From: a virus
Reading direction: 5' to 3' (one strand)
DNA length: 27,241 nucleotides
Virus record (IMG/VR): IMGVR_UViG_3300042380_000417
Location: 1-27,241 of that record
Positions 6,664 to 13,716 of this stretch are shown here, piece after piece. The translations under genes were made by a program, and so were the position numbers. The stretch's first letter is position 1. Every line of letters begins with the position of its first letter. The notes beneath the pieces were generated by a model. It searched no databases, was not told where the DNA came from, and was given only the letters and a program-made list of their open reading frames with translations.

Positions 6664-6812
6664 AGGATTTATTTGGTACTCCTCTTTTATGGGGAATGAT
6701 TTTCATTCTGACAAGGGTAATTTTCAAAATAATTTGATGGGGTAAAACCATAAAGAAACCCCAACAAAATCGAACATTCCAGGCGACCTCGCCCGGGCCT
6801 CCTCCTATATAG
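6664..6812. other. AT-rich intergenic region between lysis and accessory modules
   Basis: This 149-base gap has no convincing ORF. It contains the promoter-like sequence and dyad described at 6686-6714 and A/T-rich tracts at about 6720-6770. It separates the lysis cassette from the downstream accessory genes and is the most natural operon boundary in the left third of the window. Confidence 0.6.
6686..6714 (-). promoter_or_regulatory. Promoter-like sequence with perfect dyad in the spacer
   Basis: On the minus strand, TTGTCA (6709-6714, five of six bases of the -35 consensus) is followed after exactly 17 nt by CATAAA (6686-6691, four of six of TATAAT). The spacer contains the perfect inverted repeat GAATGA-AAA-TCATTC (6694-6708), positioned where a bound repressor would block RNA polymerase. 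The surroundings are markedly AT-richer than the rest of the window. It would drive the 69-aa gene (ATG at 6663) and those downstream. Confidence 0.5.
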
Positions 6813-7136
6813 TTACCCGCCTCGACCCCGCCAGATTCGGAAACCGACCGCCCCGCCGACCATAGCGCAACCGACGGCGAGGGCCATTCCCAGATCGCGG
6901 CAAGTACGCAACGCCAGGGTCGCCGTCGTTAATTGTCTCTCCAGCTTTGCGTCGTCTGATTTCAAACCCGCGTCGGTGATAAGGAGGACCATCGTCTGCG
7001 ACGATGCGAACCCGTCGAGGACGTACGAACAAATCCAAGACGTCGTTACGGCGACGACCGCAGCAGAAACGACGACGACGCAGACGACGACCAACAGGTT
7101 TCGATCACCGTTTCTTTTTTGCTCCTCGTTTCGCAT
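6813..7136 (-). CDS. Membrane protein of the lysis cassette (107 aa, two predicted spans)
   Basis: A charged N-terminus (MRNEEQKRNGDRN) precedes a strongly hydrophobic segment (about 14-36, LLVVVCVVVVSAAVVAVTTS). A polar loop with a helical Lys/Glu region follows, then a second span (about 82-100, LGMALAVGCAMVGGAVGF) ending in Arg residues. It overlaps the end of the holin gene by 32 nt, so the two are probably co-translated. A holin/antiholin partner is possible. I cannot identify a family. ATG at 7134-7136. Confidence 0.6.
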   Translation of the reverse strand: MRNEEQKRNGDRNLLVVVCVVVVSAAVVAVTTSWICSYVLDGFASSQTMVLLITDAGLKSDDAKLERQLTTATLALRTCRDLGMALAVGCAMVGGAVGFRIWRGRGG

Positions 7137-7482
7137 TCGGATTTTTCGTCGTCTTAATTCCGACCGCCTTGCCGACCTCGGCCTCGGCTCGTTTCTTTAT
7201 TGCCCGTAGCAATGCGTCCAAACATTCCGGGGCCGCGTAACCCGCTGCGCCGACGACCGAATATCGCAAGGGTACCGAGGCGATACTTTCCTGGGCGTAG
7301 AATCCGACGAATAGGGCGGTGATCGCCGCGGCGAGAATTCGACGGGCGACCCATCCAGGCGATACGGGAGTTTCGGAAAGGAGGAGGCGACCGGCCATCG
7401 CCAACGCCCCGAGGACCGATGCGACCAAACCGTCGCGGACCTCCTGGGGGACCTCCTCGGGATTGACGGGCGAGGCGCTCAA
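7105..7482 (-). CDS. Holin (LydA/phage_holin_3-like)
   Basis: The 125-residue protein has three hydrophobic segments (about 18-36, 46-64 and 74-92) separated by short loops and ends in a highly basic tail (GIKTTKNPNAKRGAKKKR), the classical holin layout. The central pattern VLGALAMAGRLLLSE, GWVARRILAAAITALFVGFY and VVGAAGYAAPECLDALLRAI resembles LydA-type holins as I recall them. It would form inner-membrane lesions that release or activate the endolysin. It overlaps the HExxH protein by ATGA (7479-7482), and the lipoprotein next to that looks like a spanin. Confidence 0.72.
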   Translation of the reverse strand: MSASPVNPEEVPQEVRDGLVASVLGALAMAGRLLLSETPVSPGWVARRILAAAITALFVGFYAQESIASVPLRYSVVGAAGYAAPECLDALLRAIKKRAEAEVGKAVGIKTTKNPNAKRGAKKKR

Positions 7483-7766
7483 GTAATGCGAGGGGGTTTG
7501 GCGTTAGCTTCTAAAAGGACCTGGCGGTAATTCTGGGACCAAAGGACGTCGCGGATATACTTGCCCGCTGCATCTACTTTAGACTCCGGCAGATCGGGGC
7601 CGAAAAACAAATGGACGGCCTCGTGGATAAGGACCTCCAATTTTCGCTTGGCCCCAAGGCGGGGGTCGATTTCCACGGTCGGTGAGGTCGGGTCGTAATG
7701 ACATTGGCCCCAGGCACGTTCCCGCCCGAGCTTTCGGGTTATAACTTTAGGGCGTCGGGGAGGCAT
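7479..7766 (-). CDS. Small HExxH metalloprotease-like protein (95 aa)
   Basis: The zinc-protease signature HEAVH is seen at residues 48-52 (LEVLIHEAVHLFFGPDLPES), preceded by a strand (TVEIDPRLGAKRKLEVLIHE) and followed by a helix with acidic residues that could supply the third ligand. The layout resembles minimal SprT-like or ImmA/IrrE-like domains, but at 95 aa it is much shorter than most. It sits between the holin and the lipoprotein, overlapping both genes. It might process a virion or envelope protein or a host regulator. Substrate unknown. ATG at 7764-7766. Confidence 0.65.
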   Translation of the reverse strand: MPPRRPKVITRKLGRERAWGQCHYDPTSPTVEIDPRLGAKRKLEVLIHEAVHLFFGPDLPESKVDAAGKYIRDVLWSQNYRQVLLEANAKPPRIT

Positions 7767-8544
7767 CGTCGGAAGGGGGAACCCCCTTGGCTGCGTTGAG
7801 ATCGCGGACGTAATCGTAAAGGCGCCATAGGCCCAACCCGCCCGCCCCCGCTAGGGTAAGCCCCGCAACCCAAGGGAAGTACGTCGAACCATATACAAAG
7901 GGGACCGACCCGCATAGGACCCCGCATAGGAGGATTACCCCGCCGACGCGGAAACCGACAAAGGCCGAGGCGACCGCCCCCAGGACCGCCAACGCGGCGC
8001 CGGTTAGACTCCAGATATTCCGGGACGATTCGGCCTCGATCTTACGGATTTTCTCGTCGGCCTCGGTTTGGACGGCCTTAACCTTTGCCTCCAGCTGGTT
8101 AACCTTGGTAAGGGCGGCGGCCAGGTCCGAGGCGTTGCGCTTGGATTGGGCCTCGGCGGCTTTCCAATCTGCGTCGATCTTGGCGAGGAATTCCTTGGCA
8201 AAGGACGCCTGGTCGCGGTACGCCTTTTCGCCATCCTTGGCTGCGGCACGTTGGCGGGCAAACGCCAGATCGCCCTCGGAGGGGACCGGGAGGTATGAGA
8301 GGGCCAGCTTACCCTCGGCCTCGACGACCTTGGGGTTTTCCTTATTCTCGACCGCAACGGTTACCGCGGCGGCGACCCTACTGTCGGCCTTGTCGATCTT
8401 CTCGCCGACCGTCTGGAGGGCGCCTTGGGATACCGCGGGCTGGACGACGACGGGTTCCTGGGCGGGTTCCTTGTTCGACCGGCAACCCAAGAGGAGGGCC
8501 AAGACGAACGGAGGTAGGCAAACGCGGGCGACGTTAATTAGCAT
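7747..8544 (-). CDS. Lipoprotein with coiled coil and C-terminal membrane spans, u-spanin candidate
   Basis: The N-terminus MLINVARVCLPPFVLALLLG is a lipoprotein signal peptide ending at a lipobox (LLGC, Cys21). After a Pro/Val linker, residues about 40-175 form a long helical, charged, coiled-coil-like ectodomain (LTKVNQLEAKVKAVQTEADE). Residues about 177-241 hold three hydrophobic segments, followed by a short polar tail. An outer-membrane lipid anchor plus coiled coil plus C-terminal inner-membrane anchor is the architecture of unimolecular spanins, which fuse the two membranes in the last step of lysis. At 265 aa with several spans it is larger than known u-spanins such as T1 gp11. Located in the lysis cassette upstream of HExxH and holin genes. 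Confidence 0.62.
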   Translation of the reverse strand: MLINVARVCLPPFVLALLLGCRSNKEPAQEPVVVQPAVSQGALQTVGEKIDKADSRVAAAVTVAVENKENPKVVEAEGKLALSYLPVPSEGDLAFARQRAAAKDGEKAYRDQASFAKEFLAKIDADWKAAEAQSKRNASDLAAALTKVNQLEAKVKAVQTEADEKIRKIEAESSRNIWSLTGAALAVLGAVASAFVGFRVGGVILLCGVLCGSVPFVYGSTYFPWVAGLTLAGAGGLGLWRLYDYVRDLNAAKGVPPSDDASPTP

Positions 8545-8554
8545 AAGGGTAATT

Positions 8555-8564
8555 AACGCGGGAG
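8555..8564 (-). promoter_or_regulatory. Degenerate copy of the start-associated repeat
   Basis: The plus-strand sequence AACGCGGGAG matches ten consecutive bases of the 15-bp repeat CAACGCGGGAGTCAA but diverges afterwards. It lies 10 nt upstream of the lipoprotein ATG at 8544, the same relative position as the full copies. Treated as a weak relative. Confidence 0.4.
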
Positions 8565-8579
8565 GCGTCTGGAGATCGG

Positions 8580-8720
8580 TTAACGTCCCTTAAGGATATC
8601 CAGCAGCTTGCGGCCCTTGGATTCCAGGGAATCGGAGGCCGCCTTATGCTTTCGCATAATTAGCAGACCCGTGACCAGGCCGGCGACGAAGCCGATGGCG
8701 ATGCAGATGAGGTAGGTCAT
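8580..8720 (-). CDS. Small N-terminally anchored membrane protein (46 aa)
   Basis: The frame reads MTYLICIAIGFVAGLVTGLL, then IMRKHKAASDSLESKGRKLL and DILKGR, followed by TAA at 8580-8582. A single membrane span (residues 2-22) is followed by a basic helical cytoplasmic tail. The ATG overlaps the tail fibre stop as TAATG (8720-8722), the coupling style of this genome, which supports it strongly despite its size. It opens the lysis cassette. It could be a pinholin- or antiholin-like peptide, which is inference from position and topology. Confidence 0.65.
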   Translation of the reverse strand: MTYLICIAIGFVAGLVTGLLIMRKHKAASDSLESKGRKLLDILKGR

Positions 8721-10876
8721 TAGATACTAATTTGTTGGACGTAAAAGTCGGAGTTATCGCCGCCCCCAGCAAACGCCATACGAACATCATAAGTAGCGCC
8801 TGTAGGCAGACCGGCTTGCCAATAATAATCGTCGGTCGTAACAGTTGTTCCAGAACCGCTAATTATTGCGTTACAAGTAATGGTTTCATAAGTCGGAAAC
8901 CCAACCGAGGACGCAGTAACAACAACGTTTGTAATGCCGCTACCGTAAAGCATTAACCCGAGCGTGTTTTGGTTTGTAATGTTAAACGTAAAATAAGTTT
9001 TATCCGGGCCGCCAGAGCTGTTAGCGACAAAGTTAGAACAAGCCGCCGCCACGCAGGAACCAACGGATATTACAGTTGCCTTGTTCGTACTGATTCCTGG
9101 CGGGCCAGGAGGAACAGCCGCCGTTGTCTGCGTTGTGCCGTCGCCAAACATAATACCGTTAGTATCAACCTTGAGCGCCGCAGTTGCATCGGGGGCGACG
9201 CCAATGCCAACCTTACCAAACTGATCGACGGCAAACCTTGTTGCGTCTGGCGTCGTGCTGTCCTCAACCTCGATGGCGTTGGCGGTTCCGAGCTGAGTGA
9301 CACGCAGGGCGGCGGTCGATGAAGAGGTCGTGTTAATCACCATCTGCCCGGTAAAGGTGTTGAACTGATTTAGGACGGGGACGTTGAAATTAATACCTCC
9401 GGCCCGGTAGGTTAATTTAGGGGAGGCAGCATTAGAAACCCAGACGTCCCCGTTTGTAGCAGACGCAGGCGCAGAATCGCATTGCCCGCCGAGGTTAAAG
9501 CTGGGGCTTGCGGCATTAATCGTCGCCAGGTTAATCTTGCCGGTAAACGTCGCCCCCGAAAGGTTTGCCTTACCCGCAGCCGACGAGATCGTAAAGTACG
9601 TCGAGGCGGCGCTTGCCTGGGTTAGGTACGTCGAGGCCGCGGTCGAGGCGAGGAGGTACGGCGCTAGGGCCGAGCTGGTAATAAAACCCGCCGGGTTGGT
9701 CTGGAGGTAATAGGTAGACGCCGCGGTCGCCGTATTAAGCTTGGTATCGAGCTGCTCCTGGAGGTCCAGCTGCGACGAAATTGTCCCGGTTATCGAACCC
9801 CAGGCGACCGTCTGCGCCGGGACCGTACCCCCGACATTAACGACCCAAGAGGAATACGTCCCCGATCCGGTATGGTGATTGACGTTAACGACCAAGATAC
9901 CCGTTGCGGTATTGTACGACGTAACCACCGCGTGCATATGGTTATTGGAGTCGTACGAAATCGTTACGTCCTGGGTCGGGGTATAGGAAAGGCCGGTTTG
10001 GACCGCAAAGGTTTTGGCGCCGTTGGAAACGGTGTTCGGCGTCGTCGAGCTGGTAAGGTAACGATCCCCTGGGATAATGGTCGTCCAGGTTGAGGCATAA
10101 TCGACGTTGCTCGATTTGGTAAGGACCTGGGCCGTATTACCACCGGCGGGGAGGCCGCGGGCGATTACCGCGTACGTCGCCGCTGCGTTGGTAATCGTAA
10201 GGTAAGGCGCCAGGAGGGACGTATTAAAGGCCGTAACCTGGATCGAGGCGTCCGGGAATCGGATACCGGTTCCAGGGACCTCTAGGACGAGGCCGTTGGT
10301 AAGATCGAGGTAATTGCCGCCGTTGGGTCCGTTAAGGTAAACGGAGGACGGTTCCAGCCCGGAGGAAAACGGGGCCTCGGACGTATAAACCGCGGCGAAC
10401 GTCGGGTCGTTTTGTTCGCCTAAGCCGAGGTTGGCGCGGGCGACTAAGGGGTCGGCGATACCCGCCAGGTTTCCGGCCTTGGACAGGTAATCGGCCATTC
10501 CCGAGAGGGTCTGGTACGTCGCCGAGGCCGTCGAGGAAAGGAGGTAGGGGGCGAGGGCCGAGCTGGTAATAAATCCGTCCGGGTTGGACTTAAGATAATA
10601 CGTCGATCCCGCGGTCGAAACGTCGAGCTTAAGGGATAGCGCCGCCGAGAGGTCGAGCTGATTGGCAATGTCCCCGGTGATCTGGCCCCAAATCGCCGAA
10701 TCGTCCTGGGGGGTAATCCAATGGGTATTATAATCGGCGCTATCGATTTTCGCCAAAATCTGGCCCGCAGCCCCGCCGACAGGTACGCCAGGTCCGGAAG
10801 GACCAGGAACGCCCAGGGCGGTAATAATCGTCCCCGCGGGTTCGGAATACTGAATCGTCGTCGTAAGGGTTGCCAT
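8720..10876 (-). CDS. Tail fibre / receptor-binding protein (718 aa)
   Basis: A long Ser/Thr/Ala-rich repetitive protein typical of phage tail fibres. Near the N-terminus is a short collagen-like stretch (GVPGPSGPGVPVGG), then repeats of the form ITSSALAPYLL-S/T-AS-TY (at least two long and several partial copies) and a GSGTYSSWVVNVGG element seen in fibre domains. Toward the C-terminus, FAVDQFGKVGIGVAPDATAA resembles the beta-helical shaft-to-tip region, followed by PPGPPG and a terminal globular domain of about 100 residues. I chose the ATG at 10874-10876 because it forms TAATG with the upstream gene; the longer open frame is an antisense-free extension into that gene. It should mediate host recognition. 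Confidence 0.85.
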   Translation of the reverse strand: MATLTTTIQYSEPAGTIITALGVPGPSGPGVPVGGAAGQILAKIDSADYNTHWITPQDDSAIWGQITGDIANQLDLSAALSLKLDVSTAGSTYYLKSNPDGFITSSALAPYLLSSTASATYQTLSGMADYLSKAGNLAGIADPLVARANLGLGEQNDPTFAAVYTSEAPFSSGLEPSSVYLNGPNGGNYLDLTNGLVLEVPGTGIRFPDASIQVTAFNTSLLAPYLTITNAAATYAVIARGLPAGGNTAQVLTKSSNVDYASTWTTIIPGDRYLTSSTTPNTVSNGAKTFAVQTGLSYTPTQDVTISYDSNNHMHAVVTSYNTATGILVVNVNHHTGSGTYSSWVVNVGGTVPAQTVAWGSITGTISSQLDLQEQLDTKLNTATAASTYYLQTNPAGFITSSALAPYLLASTAASTYLTQASAASTYFTISSAAGKANLSGATFTGKINLATINAASPSFNLGGQCDSAPASATNGDVWVSNAASPKLTYRAGGINFNVPVLNQFNTFTGQMVINTTSSSTAALRVTQLGTANAIEVEDSTTPDATRFAVDQFGKVGIGVAPDATAALKVDTNGIMFGDGTTQTTAAVPPGPPGISTNKATVISVGSCVAAACSNFVANSSGGPDKTYFTFNITNQNTLGLMLYGSGITNVVVTASSVGFPTYETITCNAIISGSGTTVTTDDYYWQAGLPTGATYDVRMAFAGGGDNSDFYVQQISI

Positions 10877-11190
10877 TAGAGGGTAATCTGGGGATCGATT
10901 GTAAACCGGGCCGTCGTGGAATAGAATACGACCCCATTTTCGAGGCATTTGTAATCCAGCGCCGCGGTGCCGACCGCCCATTCCGAGGTATCGCCGGTAT
11001 AAAGGATGTTAAAGGACAGGTTCCCCGGCAGGATCGAAACGACTAGGGGGTAACGGGTTTCCCGATGGTCCATTACCGAACAAAGGACGGTAACGCCAGA
11101 AAGGTCCGAGGGGTCGCCAGCTCCTGGGGTATAAGTTACCGAGGCCGCAAAGGTGCTGCCGCGTTTCCAAGATACCGTCGGGGACGCCAT
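10876..11190 (-). CDS. Small beta-rich virion protein upstream of tail fibre (104 aa)
   Basis: The sequence MASPTVSWKRGSTFAASVTY, followed by DLSGVTVLCSVMDHRETRYP, is a beta-sandwich-like pattern (Trp-Lys-Arg-Gly-x-Thr-Phe, then Asp-Leu-Ser/Thr-Gly) seen in small phage proteins next to tail fibres, including the N-terminal domains of some baseplate proteins. It is probably a fibre-attachment or adaptor protein. It is the first gene after a full copy of the 15-bp start-associated repeat (4 nt upstream of the ATG) and is coupled to the fibre by TAATG. Confidence 0.6.
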   Translation of the reverse strand: MASPTVSWKRGSTFAASVTYTPGAGDPSDLSGVTVLCSVMDHRETRYPLVVSILPGNLSFNILYTGDTSEWAVGTAALDYKCLENGVVFYSTTARFTIDPQITL

Positions 11191-11194
11191 AGAC

Positions 11195-11209
11195 CAACGC
11201 GGGAGTCAA
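11195..11209 (-). promoter_or_regulatory. 15-bp start-associated repeat, copy 1
   Basis: Exact CAACGCGGGAGTCAA on the plus strand (TTGACTCCCGCGTTG on the coding strand). It ends 4 nt upstream of the ATG of the small beta-rich virion gene (start 11190) and lies in the gap after the stop of the 311-aa gene at 11220. Its position and orientation relative to the ATG match the copies at 17628 and 22503. Confidence 0.85.
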
Positions 11210-11219
11210 ACCCCCTAAG

Positions 11220-12155
11220 TTAGGCGGGAGGGGTAACCGAGGTAACGCAAATATCGTTAATAAAGGTAACGAAATTACCCTCGTTTAGGGGGATTTCGAT
11301 CTCCTCGGATTCTAGGGTATCCCCAATCGTAATTTCCCATTCTGCGGAACCGGCCTGGTCGTAAGGCCCTTCCGGCATTTCCCCCGAGGCGCCTTGCCAA
11401 TCCCATTCGTCCCCCTGGACGGTTTTGTTTGGCTGCATATCAATCTGCGCCTTGGCAAAAAATACCGTCCCCTTGATAACCGTACCCTCATTCCAGCAGC
11501 ATTCGCCGATTAGGAGGGTTACCTTAAAGCTTTGGGTCTGGCGGTAGGTCGTCGTCGCCTGGGCAAAGGGGTAAAACTCATATTCGCCGGATTCCTCGTT
11601 ATAGACGCGGGATTGGAAGTTTTGGGCCTCAAAATCGATTGAGAAAGGTTGGTATTTAATGTTAGGGTCTAAGGGTACCGGAATCCCGAAAATAGCCCCA
11701 GGAGGGAAGCAGAACGGCCCCCCGTTTAAGGACAGATCGTACGGGGTTTCTGATTCCAGACGCGGGTAAACTAAGTAATCGATTTCTAGTCCGTCCCCGT
11801 CGATATCGTCGGTTTGGGTCGAACCGTTCGGGTTCGGCGCCGGTTCGTATAGGGGAGGGCCAGGGTTATATTGGCTCGTCCAATTTGTCGGATAGGACTG
11901 AGTAAAGGCCGGGTTACCGTTTAAATATTTAATCCCTAGGTAACCAGGTTCGACGCCCTCCGCAGGGGTGACGACCGCAATAAAATCGGGGCCGTACTCT
12001 GGGTAATACCATTGGTAGGCGACAAAATCCGGTTGGCGCGGTTGGAGCAAACCCGTAACGACGTCTGATCCAAAAATCGAACCGCCTAGGGGTTGCGTCC
12101 CGTTATCCTTACCAAGTAAGACGTAAGGGACCCCGATTTTAAGGGGTAGGGCCAT
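11220..12155 (-). CDS. Distal tail / minor structural protein (311 aa)
   Basis: Begins MALPLKIGVPYVLLGKDNGT and is rich in aromatic residues, Pro, Asn and acidic residues, with alternating beta segments (TYRQTQSFKVTLLIGECCWN). A calcium-type acidic loop TDDIDGDGLEIDYL appears mid-protein and could bind metal. No family recognised. Its position between tape-measure-proximal genes and the fibre suggests a distal tail or baseplate component. The ATG (12153-12155) immediately follows the upstream TAA with no gap. Function inferred from position. Confidence 0.6.
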   Translation of the reverse strand: MALPLKIGVPYVLLGKDNGTQPLGGSIFGSDVVTGLLQPRQPDFVAYQWYYPEYGPDFIAVVTPAEGVEPGYLGIKYLNGNPAFTQSYPTNWTSQYNPGPPLYEPAPNPNGSTQTDDIDGDGLEIDYLVYPRLESETPYDLSLNGGPFCFPPGAIFGIPVPLDPNIKYQPFSIDFEAQNFQSRVYNEESGEYEFYPFAQATTTYRQTQSFKVTLLIGECCWNEGTVIKGTVFFAKAQIDMQPNKTVQGDEWDWQGASGEMPEGPYDQAGSAEWEITIGDTLESEEIEIPLNEGNFVTFINDICVTSVTPPA

Positions 12156-12854
12156 TTATACGGCGCTCCACCAATAAGTCGCCGCGTTTGTCCCGCAGCG
12201 GAACCGTTCCGACCATAGGGAGTTACAACCGATTAGCTTGGTAATGATAAACCTCTCGGAATAGGCGGGCGGGTCCGATCCTGGAATAAGCTCCTTAATC
12301 CCGCCGACGATGCCGACCAGGATATACGAATAATCGTTATCGTCTACGCGGTCGGCGGCCTCGCGGACGCGGATTGAGGGGTATCCTTCCCCGGAAACCG
12401 ATGGGTATTGCGCTTCCGTCGATCCCGATTTCGGGGTATTCCCGCAACGGATATAAATAAAGTTTTCCTTTAGGGTCGTCGTAAGGCCGCCCGAGAAAAC
12501 CTGGATTTCGGGGGGCGGGTCCTTAGTAAGCAGCTCGCCGTCGTCCGATTTAACGACCAGGTTGTTAACCATTCCTGGGGCGATATTGATATAATAGGAC
12601 CCGTCCGTATTGTGGACGTTATAGATCGAGAAGGGGCAAAGGTTACCCCCGACCGGGGTATCCTCCAGCTGGCCCGCGATAATGCCGCCGCCCGCAGTAT
12701 AGGATACCGACGGCCCGTAACCCGTAAAGGGTTGGGGTAGCGCCGCCTGGATACCGGCGGCCAGATCGTTAAGCTGTTTTGCGTAGATCGGCGAACCGGC
12801 CTCGAAACGGGTATTAAACCGCGACCCGGTTCCGTTAAATCCGGCGTCATTCAT
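12156..12854 (-). CDS. Minor tail protein (232 aa)
   Basis: The N-terminus FNTRFEAGSPIYAKQLNDLA is a pattern I associate with phage minor tail/fibre-associated proteins. It is followed by Gly- and Tyr-rich beta segments (YGPSVSYTAGGGIIAGQLED) and ends with aromatic residues (AATYWWSAV). No enzymatic motif. It is followed without a gap by the 311-aa gene and preceded within 2 nt by the 285-aa gene, consistent with a tail tip operon. Confidence 0.6.
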   Translation of the reverse strand: MNDAGFNGTGSRFNTRFEAGSPIYAKQLNDLAAGIQAALPQPFTGYGPSVSYTAGGGIIAGQLEDTPVGGNLCPFSIYNVHNTDGSYYINIAPGMVNNLVVKSDDGELLTKDPPPEIQVFSGGLTTTLKENFIYIRCGNTPKSGSTEAQYPSVSGEGYPSIRVREAADRVDDNDYSYILVGIVGGIKELIPGSDPPAYSERFIITKLIGCNSLWSERFRCGTNAATYWWSAV

Positions 12855-12855
12855 A

Positions 12856-13713
12856 TTAAAGGATATTAGAAGCTAGTCCGTAAATGTCTTTATCCCAACC
12901 GATCTCGCCGCCGACCATAATATCGTACGTTACTTTAATGGCCGCCGGGTTGTCGGGGTTGCCGATGCATTCCGCGTTTGCCGCCGAAAGTAGGGCGTAA
13001 TTTTGGTCTACGGATTCCAGCGCCCCCGTAATATCGTCGATAACCAAGGCGTCTACATCGTCGTTAGTCAGGCGCTTACCGACGTTTTGGAGGAACGCCG
13101 CCGCCTTGGACGATTGTCCTGGCCCAAGGAAAATCTGGCCTCGGACGGTCGCTAGGGGGGCCAAGTATTGCCGGATACCCGCCTTAATGTTTACCTCCCC
13201 GTCGGTACGCAGCCCGAAACCCCTAAAGGTCCAAGTCGCATAGGGATCGGTCGATTGGACGAAAATCGGTTTATTGTTAACGACCAAATTGGACGGAGGG
13301 TAACCCGCAAGGACAACGCCGCCCGCGGAGGAATTTGTAACTTTGGTAAAATTAGGGTGCGCCTCGATTGGCTGCGCCGTGGAGGTCGCAATCCCGGTAA
13401 TCTGGGGCTTGGTATATCCAGACGGAGGACGGACGCCCATATAATCGACGACCAGGGTTGCGACGCCGCCCTTGCCGTACGACGCGGAAACCTTGTAAGA
13501 CTTCATTTCAAACCCAAGGTTATACTGATAATCCTCGCCGTCGGCAAAGGACGCCAGATAGGCGCCGAGGTTGGCGTCCGTAGAGTCTACGGTAAAACTA
13601 AGCTGGGCCTGGGCGAGGCCGAAACCGTCCACGGTTACCGATCCAATCGGCAAAGGCGTGGCGACCGCCAGGTTATCTCCGTAATCTTTCCGCGTAATGG
13701 AGGGGTTAGGCAT
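12856..13713 (-). CDS. Putative tail tip or tail tube-related virion protein (285 aa)
   Basis: A beta-rich protein: VTVDGFGLAQAQLSFTVDST and ATLVVDYMGV near the N-terminus, then a central portion with IFVQSTDPYATWTFRGFGLR and a C-terminal IKVTYDIMVGGEIGWDKDIY. I recognise no family. It directly follows the tape measure (3-nt gap), where distal tail protein genes usually lie. It could alternatively be the tube protein, which is otherwise not obvious in this module. ATG at 13711-13713. Confidence 0.55.
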   Translation of the reverse strand: MPNPSITRKDYGDNLAVATPLPIGSVTVDGFGLAQAQLSFTVDSTDANLGAYLASFADGEDYQYNLGFEMKSYKVSASYGKGGVATLVVDYMGVRPPSGYTKPQITGIATSTAQPIEAHPNFTKVTNSSAGGVVLAGYPPSNLVVNNKPIFVQSTDPYATWTFRGFGLRTDGEVNIKAGIRQYLAPLATVRGQIFLGPGQSSKAAAFLQNVGKRLTNDDVDALVIDDITGALESVDQNYALLSAANAECIGNPDNPAAIKVTYDIMVGGEIGWDKDIYGLASNIL

Positions 13714-13716
13714 AAA

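Noticed and set aside
6720-6775. 17-codon minus-strand frame (MFDFVGVSLWF...) in the AT-rich gap
   Set aside because: It is very short, with no supporting start context or conservation evidence; it fits chance occurrence in AT-rich DNA.
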